Source of the DNA: a virus
Strand: one strand, 5' to 3'
IMG/VR virus record: IMGVR_UViG_3300042731_004325
Coordinates: 1 to 42,192 of that record
DNA: 42,192 nt
Part shown: positions 5,182-13,331 of the stretch, piece after piece
How positions within the stretch are numbered: the first letter of the stretch is position 1
Layout: every line of letters begins with the position of its first letter
The notes under the pieces: generated by a model
Databases searched by the model: none
What the model was told of the DNA's origin: nothing
What the model saw: only the letters and a program-made list of their open reading frames with translations
Program-made: the position numbers and the translations under genes

Positions 5182-5367
5182 ATGAAAAATGTTAAGTATA
5201 ATAAAGAGATATTAAAAGAAGTAATTTCAATTTTTTTAGAAAAAAGGTTTTTAGAAAAATCGAATGGTGGCTTTTCTTTTATAGACAAAGACAAGGCTTT
5301 ATGTATAGCAGATGAAATGTTAATTGACTATGAAGTAATAATTAAAGCGGAAAACGATGGAAAATAA
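5182..5367 (+). CDS. Hypothetical 61-aa early protein
   Basis: No family recognised. It starts MKNVKYNKEILKEVISIFLE and ends ADEMLIDYEVIIKAENDGK. It overlaps the start of the annealing protein by 11 bp, so the two are probably translationally coupled. Confidence 0.5.
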   Translation: MKNVKYNKEILKEVISIFLEKRFLEKSNGGFSFIDKDKALCIADEMLIDYEVIIKAENDGK

Positions 5368-5893
5368 CGAAAAAAAACTGCCGACAATTAAAGAAATTGA
5401 AAAAGGGGACCTTGCAATAAGGGGCAAACAAAATGACCTAAATATATTGCTAAATCAACAACCGCCTGCAAGCTGGGTTAAGAATCATCCTATGGCAAGC
5501 GGGGTCAAATATCTACCTATTGAAAAAGTTGAGTTTTTGTTGACAAAGATTTTTATCAATTGGTTTGTAGAAGTGAAAGAAATTCAAATGATTGCAAACA
5601 GTATTGTTGTTACCGTCCGTTTGAACTATGAAAATCCGGTGACCGGGCAAATGCAATTTCAGGACGGTATTGGTGCGGCCCCGGTTCACACATCGAAAGG
5701 CGCAGGGGCAACGGAATTTGATAAGATACTTTCCGATTCTGTAATGAAAGCCGCCCCGGCTGCTGAAAGTTACGCCATAAAAGATGCCGCTGAAAAGATT
5801 GGACGCATATTTGGCAAAGACCTTAACAGAAAAGACCTGATAAATTATAACACTCTTTCAGATGATGAGCGATTCGGAAAAATTATGTCCTAA
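5357..5893 (+). CDS. Probable single-strand annealing protein (Rad52/Sak-like recombinase)
   Basis: The 178-aa length, its place one module upstream of a PD-(D/E)XK exonuclease and its sequence support a phage annealing protein. Key segments are YLPIEKVEFLLTKIFINWF (about residues 51-69), a beta-rich core (IVVTVRLNYENPVTGQMQFQ) and a glycine-rich GIGAAPVHTSKGAGA (about 104-118). The C-terminal helix is SYAIKDAAEKIGRIFGKDL. This matches the layout of Rad52-type phage recombinases, which coat ssDNA and anneal it to complementary strands. RecT/Erf families are alternatives. The exact family should be settled by profile search. Confidence 0.65.
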   Translation: MENNEKKLPTIKEIEKGDLAIRGKQNDLNILLNQQPPASWVKNHPMASGVKYLPIEKVEFLLTKIFINWFVEVKEIQMIANSIVVTVRLNYENPVTGQMQFQDGIGAAPVHTSKGAGATEFDKILSDSVMKAAPAAESYAIKDAAEKIGRIFGKDLNRKDLINYNTLSDDERFGKIMS

Positions 5894-6068
5894 TTGCTGC
5901 GTTTTAATGAAGCGAAGCAAAAAAAGAATCGGCATTTATGGAGGTTTAAAAGCTGTTTACCAATGCCCTGATTGTTGTTATTTTGAACCTGATGAAAGTT
6001 TTTATATGAAATCAAAAAATACGGAAAGATTCAATAATGAAACTAATTTTTATTTTGATAAGTCATAA
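5862..6068 (+). CDS. Zinc-ribbon protein, 68 aa
   Basis: Two CxxC knuckles, CPNC (about residues 9-12) and CPDC (about 35-38), each followed by a further Cys, define a small zinc ribbon. Between them lies a basic loop (MKRSKKRIGIYGGLKAVYQ). The gene overlaps the annealing protein by 32 bp. Such ribbons in phage early operons often bind nucleic acid or RNA polymerase, but the target here is unknown. Confidence 0.55.
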   Translation: MMSDSEKLCPNCCVLMKRSKKRIGIYGGLKAVYQCPDCCYFEPDESFYMKSKNTERFNNETNFYFDKS

Positions 6069-6107
6069 CAAAATGTTAATTTAGCAGAAATTTAATACAG
6101 AAACAAA
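6050..6107 (+). promoter_or_regulatory. Promoter with TAACA-AAA-TGTTA palindrome
   Basis: TTTTG (about 6051-6055) is separated by 19 bp from TAATTTAG (6077-6084), close to the Bacteroidota TTTG-N19-TAnnTTTG promoter. The inverted repeat TAACA-AAA-TGTTA (6066-6078) overlaps the -7 box exactly as in the four promoter cassettes. It would start transcription before the gene at 6108 and feed the exonuclease. Confidence 0.55.
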
Positions 6108-6335
6108 ATGAAAGCAGAAACAAAATTTAATGTAAACGATGAAGTCTTTATACTTCATGAAATGAAAATCATCAAGGTAACTGTCTATGGTATAGATGTT
6201 GCAATCAAGGAGGAAACAACTGATATAAATTATCGTTTTAAAGTCACAAAATTCGATGATTGGAATTTCGTAAGCAAAGAAGAAAAAGAGGTTTTTTCTT
6301 CAAGTGATGAACTATTAAACTACTTACAATCATGA
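6108..6335 (+). CDS. Hypothetical 75-aa protein, SH3-like beta fold suspected
   Basis: The pattern is that of a small beta-barrel: MKAETKFNVNDEVFILHEMK, then IIKVTVYGIDVAIKE, YRFKVTKFDDW and a C-terminal FSSSDELLNYLQS helix. Small proteins of this type, with NVNDEVFIL near the start and ELLNYL at the end, are common in Bacteroidota phages and have no assigned function that I know. It overlaps the exonuclease gene by 4 bp. Confidence 0.5.
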   Translation: MKAETKFNVNDEVFILHEMKIIKVTVYGIDVAIKEETTDINYRFKVTKFDDWNFVSKEEKEVFSSSDELLNYLQS

Positions 6336-7201
6336 CACAAATCATCAAAGACATGCCTTTAAAGGCATATCACGAAGAGAGCGAACATTACAGCGCAACG
6401 GGGCTTAAACACGCCCTGCGCTCTTTAAAGGAAATGCGCTACTATCTTGACGGTAAACTGGAAGAAAAACGTGGCAAGTTTCTGGATTTCGGGAATGCTT
6501 TTGAAACAAAACTGCTTGAACCGGACGAGTTTAAAAACAACGTGGCCGTTTTCCCTGCCGAAAAACTTAAATACGACATTCAGGAAATGAGGCCGGAGTT
6601 AAAAGTAGTTGCAAGTTCGAAAGAATTTAAATCAGTCAAGGATGCTTTTTATGCTGAAAATTCAGAGAAGTATATCATTGAAGATTATGGAATGGAAGGA
6701 TTGAAAACCCTTGAAGAAATGGAAAAATCATGCCGGGAAAACCCTATTATTTCAAAACTTATTTCTCAAGTAGAAAAGCAAGTGTCAATTTTTTGGACAG
6801 ATGAAAAAACGGGCGTGAAATTAAAGACAAGGCCGGACACGTCCAGGTCAGAAAAGAACGTTATTGTTGATGTAAAAACAACCCGTGACGCTTCGCCCCG
6901 GATGTTCTCAAAGCAAATTAATGATTTAAATTACTGGCTGCAAGCTTGCTTGCAGATTGAAGGCTGCCTGAAATCGGGTTACATGGAAAAGATTGACGGT
7001 TATTTCTGGTTGGCAGTCGAAAAGGAAGCTCCTTTCAATGCCGTGCTTTACGAGTTTGCAAAAGAGGACATTGAAAGGAAAATGATCGAGGTTAGGTTGA
7101 TTCTTGATAAAATTGCTGAAAGCGAAAAGTCAGGCATTTGGTCAGGCTACGAATCAGAAGCAAGCAATAATTTTGGTATTTTAAAAGCAAAAATATGGTA
7201 A
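6332..7201 (+). CDS. PD-(D/E)XK exonuclease, RecE/exodeoxyribonuclease VIII-like
   Basis: The 289-aa protein carries the ordered motifs of the PDDEXK_12 group. LDFGNAFETKLLEP (about residues 51-64) is the first helix motif. KTRPD (165-169) and IVDVKTT (178-184) supply the catalytic Asp and the D-x-K pair. A downstream helix follows (QINDLNYWLQACLQIEGCL). The N-terminal YSATGLKHALRS is typical of this family. The expected activity is 5'-3' resection of dsDNA ends, making ssDNA for the annealing protein at 5357. The pair would act in recombination-dependent replication or repair. Confidence 0.8.
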   Translation: MTQIIKDMPLKAYHEESEHYSATGLKHALRSLKEMRYYLDGKLEEKRGKFLDFGNAFETKLLEPDEFKNNVAVFPAEKLKYDIQEMRPELKVVASSKEFKSVKDAFYAENSEKYIIEDYGMEGLKTLEEMEKSCRENPIISKLISQVEKQVSIFWTDEKTGVKLKTRPDTSRSEKNVIVDVKTTRDASPRMFSKQINDLNYWLQACLQIEGCLKSGYMEKIDGYFWLAVEKEAPFNAVLYEFAKEDIERKMIEVRLILDKIAESEKSGIWSGYESEASNNFGILKAKIW

Positions 7202-7344
7202 ACGAAAAGATTGCTAAGTTAAAGCTTGAGATTTGCGAAAACTCAAATAATAAGCAGAAAACTATGTCGCAGCTTAACAGGCTGCTTAATGTTCAGAAAA
7301 GAGAAATAATTAAACAAATCGAGAAAAATATTTGGGAGTTATGA
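7195..7344 (+). CDS. Small coiled-coil hypothetical protein, 49 aa
   Basis: It starts inside the end of the exonuclease gene and ends overlapping the next gene (TTATGA). The sequence MVNEKIAKLKLEICENSNNK, then MSQLNRLLNVQKREIIKQIE, is a heptad-like helical protein. No family recognised. Its tight overlaps on both sides support it as a real gene. Confidence 0.55.
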   Translation: MVNEKIAKLKLEICENSNNKQKTMSQLNRLLNVQKREIIKQIEKNIWEL

Positions 7345-7784
7345 GAAAAAAAGTAGTAATAAAAAAAACAGGGACTAATATTATAGACTTTTTCAAGTCT
7401 TCAAAGTTCGGGGCTGCGCTGCTTATATGCAGCACTATATTAGAAAGTTTTTACGCTTTTAAATTATTTATGCTCACAGGTAAATTCGCTTTTCAGGAAC
7501 TTGCCTATTTTGTAGCTGTCATATATGCCTCAATAATTGCCGGGACAATTGTTTTTTTCGCCCTCAGGAATAACCGCCTAATCGTTTGGGCGGCGGTTAT
7601 CTTTGAGCTTACGATGAACATTCTTTTGGATGTTCAGGCAGTCGCTTTGCTTAAGCCTGAAAATTGGCTTTGGATTTTTGTTTCCCAAATGTCTATCGGG
7701 GCAATATTACCGCTTGCTACAAAAGCGTTTGCGGATGAGGTAGGTAAAAGGGAGTTGAGCAGGAGGTCTCCTCATGCCAATTAA
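7341..7784 (+). CDS. Membrane protein, 147 aa
   Basis: The ATG at 7341 is preferred over a TTG nine bases upstream. After a basic N-terminus (MRKKVVIKK) there are about four hydrophobic segments (FGAALLICSTILESFYAF, LAYFVAVIYASIIAGTIVFF, LIVWAAVIFELTMNILL, WLWIFVSQMSIGAILPLAT). This is a probable four-span inner membrane protein with a charged tail. Similar membrane genes occur beside recombination genes in Bacteroidota phages. The role is unknown. Confidence 0.6.
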   Translation: MRKKVVIKKTGTNIIDFFKSSKFGAALLICSTILESFYAFKLFMLTGKFAFQELAYFVAVIYASIIAGTIVFFALRNNRLIVWAAVIFELTMNILLDVQAVALLKPENWLWIFVSQMSIGAILPLATKAFADEVGKRELSRRSPHAN

Positions 7785-8079
7785 GCCTGAAAATAAGAGC
7801 AAATATCCTAAAAATTGGAAACAAATTTCTAAGGATATAAGGTTTAATAGGGCAAATAATAAGTGTGAAGTTTGCGGAGCTGAAAATTATAAACCGCATC
7901 CGACAACAGGAAATAAGGTAATTTTAACCGTTGCACATTTAGATCATATTCCTGAAAATTGCGACTATTCAAATCTTAAAGCTATGTGCCAGAAATGTCA
8001 TAATAATTATGATAAAGATCACAGAAAAAAAACAAGGATGAAATCTAAATTAAAAGGGCAGCTCGATTTGTTTTCTTAA
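7774..8079 (+). CDS. HNH endonuclease, 101 aa
   Basis: An AGGAGG ribosome-binding site lies 9 bp before the ATG. The protein shows the full HNH finger: CEVC (31-34), the AHLDH motif with catalytic His (54-58), and CQKCHNNYD (72-80), with the N and final zinc ligands in place. Small free-standing phage HNH enzymes often nick DNA at packaging ends or act in homing. Here the gene is among early recombination genes and far from the terminase, so a replication or homing role is equally likely. A terminator follows directly. Confidence 0.8.
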   Translation: MPIKPENKSKYPKNWKQISKDIRFNRANNKCEVCGAENYKPHPTTGNKVILTVAHLDHIPENCDYSNLKAMCQKCHNNYDKDHRKKTRMKSKLKGQLDLFS

Positions 8080-8100
8080 CTTTTGTTTGTATATTTAAAG

Positions 8101-8122
8101 ACCCGTTTTTGCGGGTTTTTTT
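8101..8122 (+). terminator. Rho-independent terminator after the HNH gene
   Basis: ACCCG (8101-8105) and CGGGT (8112-8116) form a perfect stem with a six-base loop, followed by a T-run to 8122. It ends the early operon. Confidence 0.8.
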
Positions 8123-8144
8123 ACAATTAAAAATTATAAACGCA

Positions 8145-8279
8145 ATGTATGTCACGGTAAAGAAGTATGCTGAATTAAAAGGCATAACAAAAAAAACGGT
8201 CTATAACAGGATTAAATCCGGTGAAATACCTAAAGACAAGGTCAGGATAGTTTTAAATACAACACTGATTAAAAAATAA
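8145..8279 (+). CDS. Small HTH protein, excisionase/MerR-like, 44 aa
   Basis: MYVTVKKYAELKGITKKTVY followed by NRIKSGEIPKDKVRIVLN matches the short winged-helix found in excisionases and MerR-type DNA-binding domains (the Y-A-x-x-x-G-I-T-x-x-T-V motif). The gene lies between the terminator and the primase-helicase. It may regulate the replication operon. No integrase accompanies it, so an excision role is not supported. Confidence 0.6.
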   Translation: MYVTVKKYAELKGITKKTVYNRIKSGEIPKDKVRIVLNTTLIKK

Positions 8280-8312
8280 TTTTTTGTCTTTAAAATTCAA
8301 AATAAGTGTAAT

Positions 8313-10589
8313 ATGATTACTATTGATAAATGTCTTAGGTTACTTGATGAAGGTTTTAGCTTGCTGACCGTAAGTGAAAATAAAGTCCCTAATTTTTCAT
8401 GGAAACAAGCTCAGGAAAAACCATTATCAAAAGAAAAATTTACCGAATATTATAATTATTCAGGTGGCATAAAAAAGAAAAACGGTGACGAAATTCAACC
8501 AACAAAGAATATTGGAATAATAACCGGATATGATCATCTTGAATGTATTGACGTTGATTTAAAAGTTTTTTCAACTGCGCAGGAACAGGTTGCTTTTTGG
8601 GATGAATATCTATCTTTTGTCCGTGACAATATCTTTGATTTTGACGATAAATTTATAATTTATAAAACTCAGAATTCAGGGTATCACATTATATATAAAT
8701 CAAAAAGGTGTCAAGGAAATTCAAAAATAGCTAAACTTAAAGGTCATAAAGAGTGTGTAATTGAAAGCAGGGGTGTAGGTGGATATATTTTTGCTTATGA
8801 AAATAACATTTCAAAAGGCACTTATAAGGATGTAAAGTTTATTTCAGACGAAGATCGTGAAATACTTTGGGAAATATCAAAGACGTATAATTATGTCGAG
8901 GAAGTAAAAGAAGATCATAAAAAACATTCTAAATCTGATTTTAAATCCAATCTACCCCCGTGGGATGATTACAACCAAAAAACGTCCATATTTGACGTTG
9001 TAGGCGATGAATTTAAGACGGTAAGAAATTTATCAGACAAATACATAATTAAGCGTAATGGGGCTAAATCGACACATTCAGGGTATGTTTATAAGAACTC
9101 AGGATGTATGTATCTTTTTTCAACTGGCACTATTTATCCAAACGAGGAACTGATAAGCCCTTATAAGGCTTATGTTATAAAGTATCATAATGGAAATTAT
9201 TCAGATGCCGCAAAAGAATTATACAGACAAGGGTATGGTGAGCGCATGAAGCCTGAAAAGATCGAAGATGTAAAGGTTAAAATCCCTGTTGATGATTTGA
9301 TTTTTCCGATTGATATATTTCCTGTAGAAATTCAAAACTACATAATGCAATGTCATACATATTTAAACGCTTCAATTGATTATATGGGATGCGCTCTAAT
9401 GTGGACATTGTCGGTAATTATAGGCAATTCAATACGTATTGAAGTAAAAAAAGGTTGGCAGGAAGCATCTAATTTGTGGATTGCGATAGTCGGAGCTGCC
9501 GGAGTTGGTAAGACACCATCAATAAGTAATATTACTTTTCCTTTACAAAAATTAAATATGATCGAGATTAAGAATTTCGTAAAGGAATTTGAAAAATATA
9601 TACACTATCAATCACTTGACAAAAAGGAGAAAGAACTAACAGAGGAGGTTTTGAAGCCTAAAAAAACACAGTTCATTGTCAATGATATTACATTAGAAGC
9701 TTTGATTGAATTGCATTCAGAGAACCGTAACTCAATCGGGATTTTAAAAGACGAATTGGCCGGATGGTTCAAGGAAATGAACCGCTATAGAACGGGATCA
9801 GATTTGGAACACTGGCTTTCTTCCTGGTCAGGAAAAGAAATAAACCTTAACAGGAAAGTTGCCAAAAGTTCGTTTGTTGATAAGGCTTTCATGCCGGTAT
9901 TGGGGGGCATTCAACCTTCTGTTTTGGATGAATTTTATACCGATGAAAATAAAGACAATGGATTTATGGATAGGTTGCTTTTTTCATTTCCTGAGTTGAA
10001 AGTCGAATCATATAATGAAAACGATCTTGATAAAGATTTAATTGAAAGGTATAACGATTACATTGTTTCTTTTTTTCAACAGGTAAAGAATTTAATTACT
10101 TATTACGATGACCTTGAGATAAAGCCAGTTGTTTCAATATTAGAAAAAGACGCAAAAAAGGAATGGATAAGGATTTTTAATAAAATTACAGAGGCGCAAA
10201 ATGATGATAATGAAAATGAGTATATGAAATCAATGCTGCCAAAACAAAAGTCATACATTCCCAGGTTTGCACTCCTTATCAATTGCCTTGACCAGTTCGA
10301 TACATATCTGCCAAATTATTCAAAAATTACAAAGGACAGCGTATTAAAAGCTGAAAAGCTTAGTAATTATTTTATAGCGATGTCAAAAAAGATCAAGATT
10401 AATTCTTCCGAGGTATCTGGAATAAAAAATGTGATGAATGAAAATAAAGGTAAAGACCAATTTGAACTCTTTAAGATACTTTACAAAAAAGACAAGGAGT
10501 TAAACGTAAGTAAAACGGCTGAATTACTGAATGTTAGCAGAATGACAATTCATAGGTATATGAAAAAACTGGAAGAAAAAAAAGTGTAA
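8313..10589 (+). CDS. Primase-helicase: prim-pol N-terminus, DUF3987 ATPase, C-terminal HTH
   Basis: 758 aa. The N-terminal 200 residues fit a bifunctional primase-polymerase domain, with the metal-binding pair in LECIDVDLK (76-84) and the S-G-x-H motif NSGYHIIYKS (121-130). From about residue 340 the protein is a DUF3987-type helicase ATPase, with Walker A GAAGVGKTPS (394-403) and an acidic motif ILKDELAGWF (477-486). The C-terminus ends in a helix-turn-helix (KTAELLNVSRMTIHRYM). It should prime and unwind at the phage origin. Its stop codon lies inside the first dyad of the iteron cluster at 10584. Confidence 0.8.
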   Translation: MITIDKCLRLLDEGFSLLTVSENKVPNFSWKQAQEKPLSKEKFTEYYNYSGGIKKKNGDEIQPTKNIGIITGYDHLECIDVDLKVFSTAQEQVAFWDEYLSFVRDNIFDFDDKFIIYKTQNSGYHIIYKSKRCQGNSKIAKLKGHKECVIESRGVGGYIFAYENNISKGTYKDVKFISDEDREILWEISKTYNYVEEVKEDHKKHSKSDFKSNLPPWDDYNQKTSIFDVVGDEFKTVRNLSDKYIIKRNGAKSTHSGYVYKNSGCMYLFSTGTIYPNEELISPYKAYVIKYHNGNYSDAAKELYRQGYGERMKPEKIEDVKVKIPVDDLIFPIDIFPVEIQNYIMQCHTYLNASIDYMGCALMWTLSVIIGNSIRIEVKKGWQEASNLWIAIVGAAGVGKTPSISNITFPLQKLNMIEIKNFVKEFEKYIHYQSLDKKEKELTEEVLKPKKTQFIVNDITLEALIELHSENRNSIGILKDELAGWFKEMNRYRTGSDLEHWLSSWSGKEINLNRKVAKSSFVDKAFMPVLGGIQPSVLDEFYTDENKDNGFMDRLLFSFPELKVESYNENDLDKDLIERYNDYIVSFFQQVKNLITYYDDLEIKPVVSILEKDAKKEWIRIFNKITEAQNDDNENEYMKSMLPKQKSYIPRFALLINCLDQFDTYLPNYSKITKDSVLKAEKLSNYFIAMSKKIKINSSEVSGIKNVMNENKGKDQFELFKILYKKDKELNVSKTAELLNVSRMTIHRYMKKLEEKKV

Positions 10590-10842
10590 CAGGTGTTACA
10601 CTAAATGTTACACTAAAAAACAGCTTAAAACATTGAGTATCAATTTATATGATATGGTGTAACATGTAACATGTTACACTTCGTAAAATAAAATATAAAT
10701 TATGAAATTAAATATTAAAATTTATAAAAATAAAAAAAGTGTAACATGTTACAGTAACACTCTTGTAACTTACTATAAATCAATTATTAATAACAAAACA
10801 AGTGTAACATTTAATGTGTAACATGTGTTACATGTGTTACAC
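10584..10842 (+). repeat. Iteron-like cluster of GTGTAACA / TGTTACAC, candidate origin or operator
   Basis: There are nine exact 8-mers in 259 bp. GTGTAACA starts at 10584, 10657, 10739, 10802 and 10816; TGTTACAC starts at 10594, 10606, 10672 and 10835. Extra 7-base copies lie at 10665, 10747, 10754 and 10826. Several form dyads, for example GTGTAACA-GG-TGTTACAC. The segments between are very A+T-rich. The position right after the primase-helicase suggests a replication origin with initiator-binding sites. An operator array for a repressor is the alternative. Confidence 0.7.
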
Positions 10843-10861
10843 TTTTAAAAAAAATAACATT

Positions 10862-11257
10862 ATGAAACAAAAAACATTATTCGATGATGAGTTTGAAATA
10901 AAAACAGAAAGTCAATATACTTCTAAAATTAAAACTCCAGTATATGAACCGAAAAACAAAAAACCTCATTTGCTTGAATTATTTGACGATAGAAAAACAA
11001 AACGTATTATTCAAGAAATCAATAACTCTAATTTACCGAAAGATGAAAAAAACTTTCTAATCGAAGCAGCTAAACGACATACTGTTTTTAATTATCAAAA
11101 AATTGCTGATTATTACGCTCATGCATCAAAAGAAATGCAGGAGCTAATGGAACGTCAAGCACTTGTAATAATTGATTTTAACAAAGCTTATCAATATGGA
11201 TATATTAAACTTGCTCACGACGTAGCAAACCAATATTTTGATAATTATGGAGAATAG
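10862..11257 (+). CDS. Conserved phage protein of unknown function, 131 aa
   Basis: The frame is open from 10814, but its first 16 codons are iteron DNA. The ATG at 10862 gives MKQKTLFDDEFEIKTESQYT. The C-terminal half (LIEAAKRHTVFNYQKIADYY, then AHASKEMQELMERQALVIID) resembles a conserved Bacteroidota phage domain I have seen beside DNA-modification genes, without known activity. It overlaps the glycosyltransferase gene by 11 bp, so the two products probably work together. Confidence 0.6.
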   Translation: MKQKTLFDDEFEIKTESQYTSKIKTPVYEPKNKKPHLLELFDDRKTKRIIQEINNSNLPKDEKNFLIEAAKRHTVFNYQKIADYYAHASKEMQELMERQALVIIDFNKAYQYGYIKLAHDVANQYFDNYGE

Positions 11258-12104
11258 AAAAGATTTTTGTATATTTATAATATCGCACGAAAGACCGAAT
11301 GATATTTATACTTTAAAAACATTAGAAAAAGCAGGATGTACTATTCCGACTTTTATAGTAATTGATAATCATGATAAAACATCTGACGAATACTTAAAAA
11401 ATTATAGAAAACAAGTATTTATATTTGACAAGGATAAATATGCAGCAATGATTGATCAGTATGACAACTTTAATAATTTACGTACAACAACACACGCAAG
11501 AAATGCTTGTTTTGATTTGGCGAAATATTTAGGATATAAATATTTTTTAGTTTTTGATGATGATTATACAAATTTTAGATTCAGATTAAATAGTAATTTA
11601 AAACACAGCAAAAAAGGTCCATCTGTTTTAAAAAATATAGATAATATATTTTACGCAACATTAAAATATTATATTGATTGTAAATTTACATCAATTTGTT
11701 TAGCTCAAGGTGGTGATTTTCTTGGAATTGAAACTACTTTTTATAGAAAAGAAGGTCCTAAAAGAAAAGCAATGAATTCTTTTTTTTGTTCAATTGATAG
11801 ACCGTTTAAGTTTGTGTCAAGGTTAAATGAAGATGTAAACACTTATATGAGTTTAGGCCATACTGGCATGATATTTTTAACTATACCATTTGTGCAATTA
11901 GAGCAAAAAGCTACACAAAAAACAAAAGGGGGAATGACGGAAGCATATTTAGATGATGGAACTTATGTAAAAAGTTTTTACACTGTTTTAACTAGACCAG
12001 ATTGCACTAAATTAAGTTTAATTGCTGGAAATCGAGTGCATCATTTGATAGACTGGAATTCAGCATGTCCTGTAATAATTGATGAAAAATATAAAAAGAA
12101 ATGA
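11247..12104 (+). CDS. TET-associated-type glycosyltransferase (TAGT), probable DNA-base modifier
   Basis: The ATG at 11247 is preferred; a TTG lies nine bases upstream. The 285-aa product has a GT-A-like Rossmann start (FCIFIISHERPNDIYTLKTL), an HARNACFDLAK helix and the metal-binding DxD motif FDDDYTNF (103-110). Downstream are AQGGDFLGIE, MNSFFCSIDRPFKFVSRLNE and GGMTEAYLDDGTYVKSFYTV, segments I associate with TAGT enzymes of phages. These are proposed to add sugars to hydroxymethylated pyrimidines in DNA, protecting it from restriction. No TET/JBP dioxygenase or nucleotide hydroxymethylase was seen in the window. Confidence 0.7.
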   Translation: MENRKDFCIFIISHERPNDIYTLKTLEKAGCTIPTFIVIDNHDKTSDEYLKNYRKQVFIFDKDKYAAMIDQYDNFNNLRTTTHARNACFDLAKYLGYKYFLVFDDDYTNFRFRLNSNLKHSKKGPSVLKNIDNIFYATLKYYIDCKFTSICLAQGGDFLGIETTFYRKEGPKRKAMNSFFCSIDRPFKFVSRLNEDVNTYMSLGHTGMIFLTIPFVQLEQKATQKTKGGMTEAYLDDGTYVKSFYTVLTRPDCTKLSLIAGNRVHHLIDWNSACPVIIDEKYKKK

Positions 12105-13330
12105 AACCAAGAAATTATCAAATACAAATAAGCGATCAGGCTTACAACTTGCTTACGGATTACAAAATAGCTTACCTGGCACTAGAAGTAAGAACAGGCA
12201 AAACAATAACAGCCTTATTGACTGCTAAGAAGTATGGAGTAAAGAAAATATTGTTTGTCACAAAAAAGAAAGCGATTAAAGGCATTGAAGAAGATTTTAA
12301 ACACTTCGATTTTGAACATGTGATTATAAATTATGAGAGTGTCGAAAAGGCAGATATTGAACCAGATTTAGTTATAATTGATGAAAGCCATTCTTTAGGT
12401 GCATTTCCGAAGCCTTCGCAACGAACTTTAAAACTAAAGGAGATATGCCGGAATAAACTTATAATTTACTTATCCGGTACGCCTTCACATGAATCATACA
12501 GCCAATTGTTTCACCAGTTTTTTATTTCATCATTTTCTCCTTTTCTTGAATATAAAAATTTCTACAAATGGGCTAATGATTTTGTGAACAAGAAAAAGAG
12601 ATATGTTTACAACCGTGAGATAAATGACTATTCGGACGGTATAAAAGAATTGATAATGAATAGGTGCGGTCATTTATTTATAAATTACACGCAAAAAGAA
12701 GCTGGCTTTGAAAAAGTGATAAATGAAAAGATACTGCATGTCGAGATGCATCCGCAAACTTATAATCTTGCTTCAAGATTGAGAAAAGATTTGATATATG
12801 AATCAGGTGACAAGATTATCCTTGCTGACACAGCTGTAAAACTTCAAAGTAAATTACATCAGATTTTTTCAGGTAGCGTAAAATCGGAATCTGGCGATAT
12901 AATAACATTCGATTACTCAAAAGCGGTATTTATCAAAGAAAATTTTAAAGGTAAGAAAATAGCAATATTTTATAAGTTCATTGGTGAACGGAATATATTG
13001 AAAGCTACTTTCAGCAACTGGACGGAATCGCCTCAAGATTTTCAAGAAAACAACAACCTTGTTTTTATAGGTCAGTTCCAAAGTGCCAGGGAAGGAATTA
13101 GATTAGATACAGCCGATTGTATTATTTTTTACAATATTGACTTTTCGTTCTTGTCATACGAGCAAGCACGTAATAGAATTATGAGCAAGGAAAGAATTAA
13201 AGAAGCTGTTCTGTATTGGGTTTTCTCGGTCGGTGGGATTGAGAATTATATTTATAAGGCGGTATCAAAAAAGAAAGATTTTACCACCTCATATTTTCGT
13301 AATGAGTATTTAAAACATGCAATTATATAG
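12101..13330 (+). CDS. SNF2-like superfamily 2 helicase/translocase
   Basis: A 409-aa protein with ordered helicase motifs: Walker A EVRTGKTITA (29-38), a Walker B of DESH type (94-97), motif III SGTPS (125-129), and C-terminal motifs V and VI in FQSAREGIRLDTADCIIFY and QARNRIMS. The compact two-lobe form without accessory domains is typical of phage SNF2 proteins. These may remodel replication forks or recombination intermediates. It starts with ATG overlapping the previous stop (AAATGA) and overlaps the nuclease gene downstream. Confidence 0.8.
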   Translation: MKPRNYQIQISDQAYNLLTDYKIAYLALEVRTGKTITALLTAKKYGVKKILFVTKKKAIKGIEEDFKHFDFEHVIINYESVEKADIEPDLVIIDESHSLGAFPKPSQRTLKLKEICRNKLIIYLSGTPSHESYSQLFHQFFISSFSPFLEYKNFYKWANDFVNKKKRYVYNREINDYSDGIKELIMNRCGHLFINYTQKEAGFEKVINEKILHVEMHPQTYNLASRLRKDLIYESGDKIILADTAVKLQSKLHQIFSGSVKSESGDIITFDYSKAVFIKENFKGKKIAIFYKFIGERNILKATFSNWTESPQDFQENNNLVFIGQFQSAREGIRLDTADCIIFYNIDFSFLSYEQARNRIMSKERIKEAVLYWVFSVGGIENYIYKAVSKKKDFTTSYFRNEYLKHAII

Positions 13331-13331
13331 T

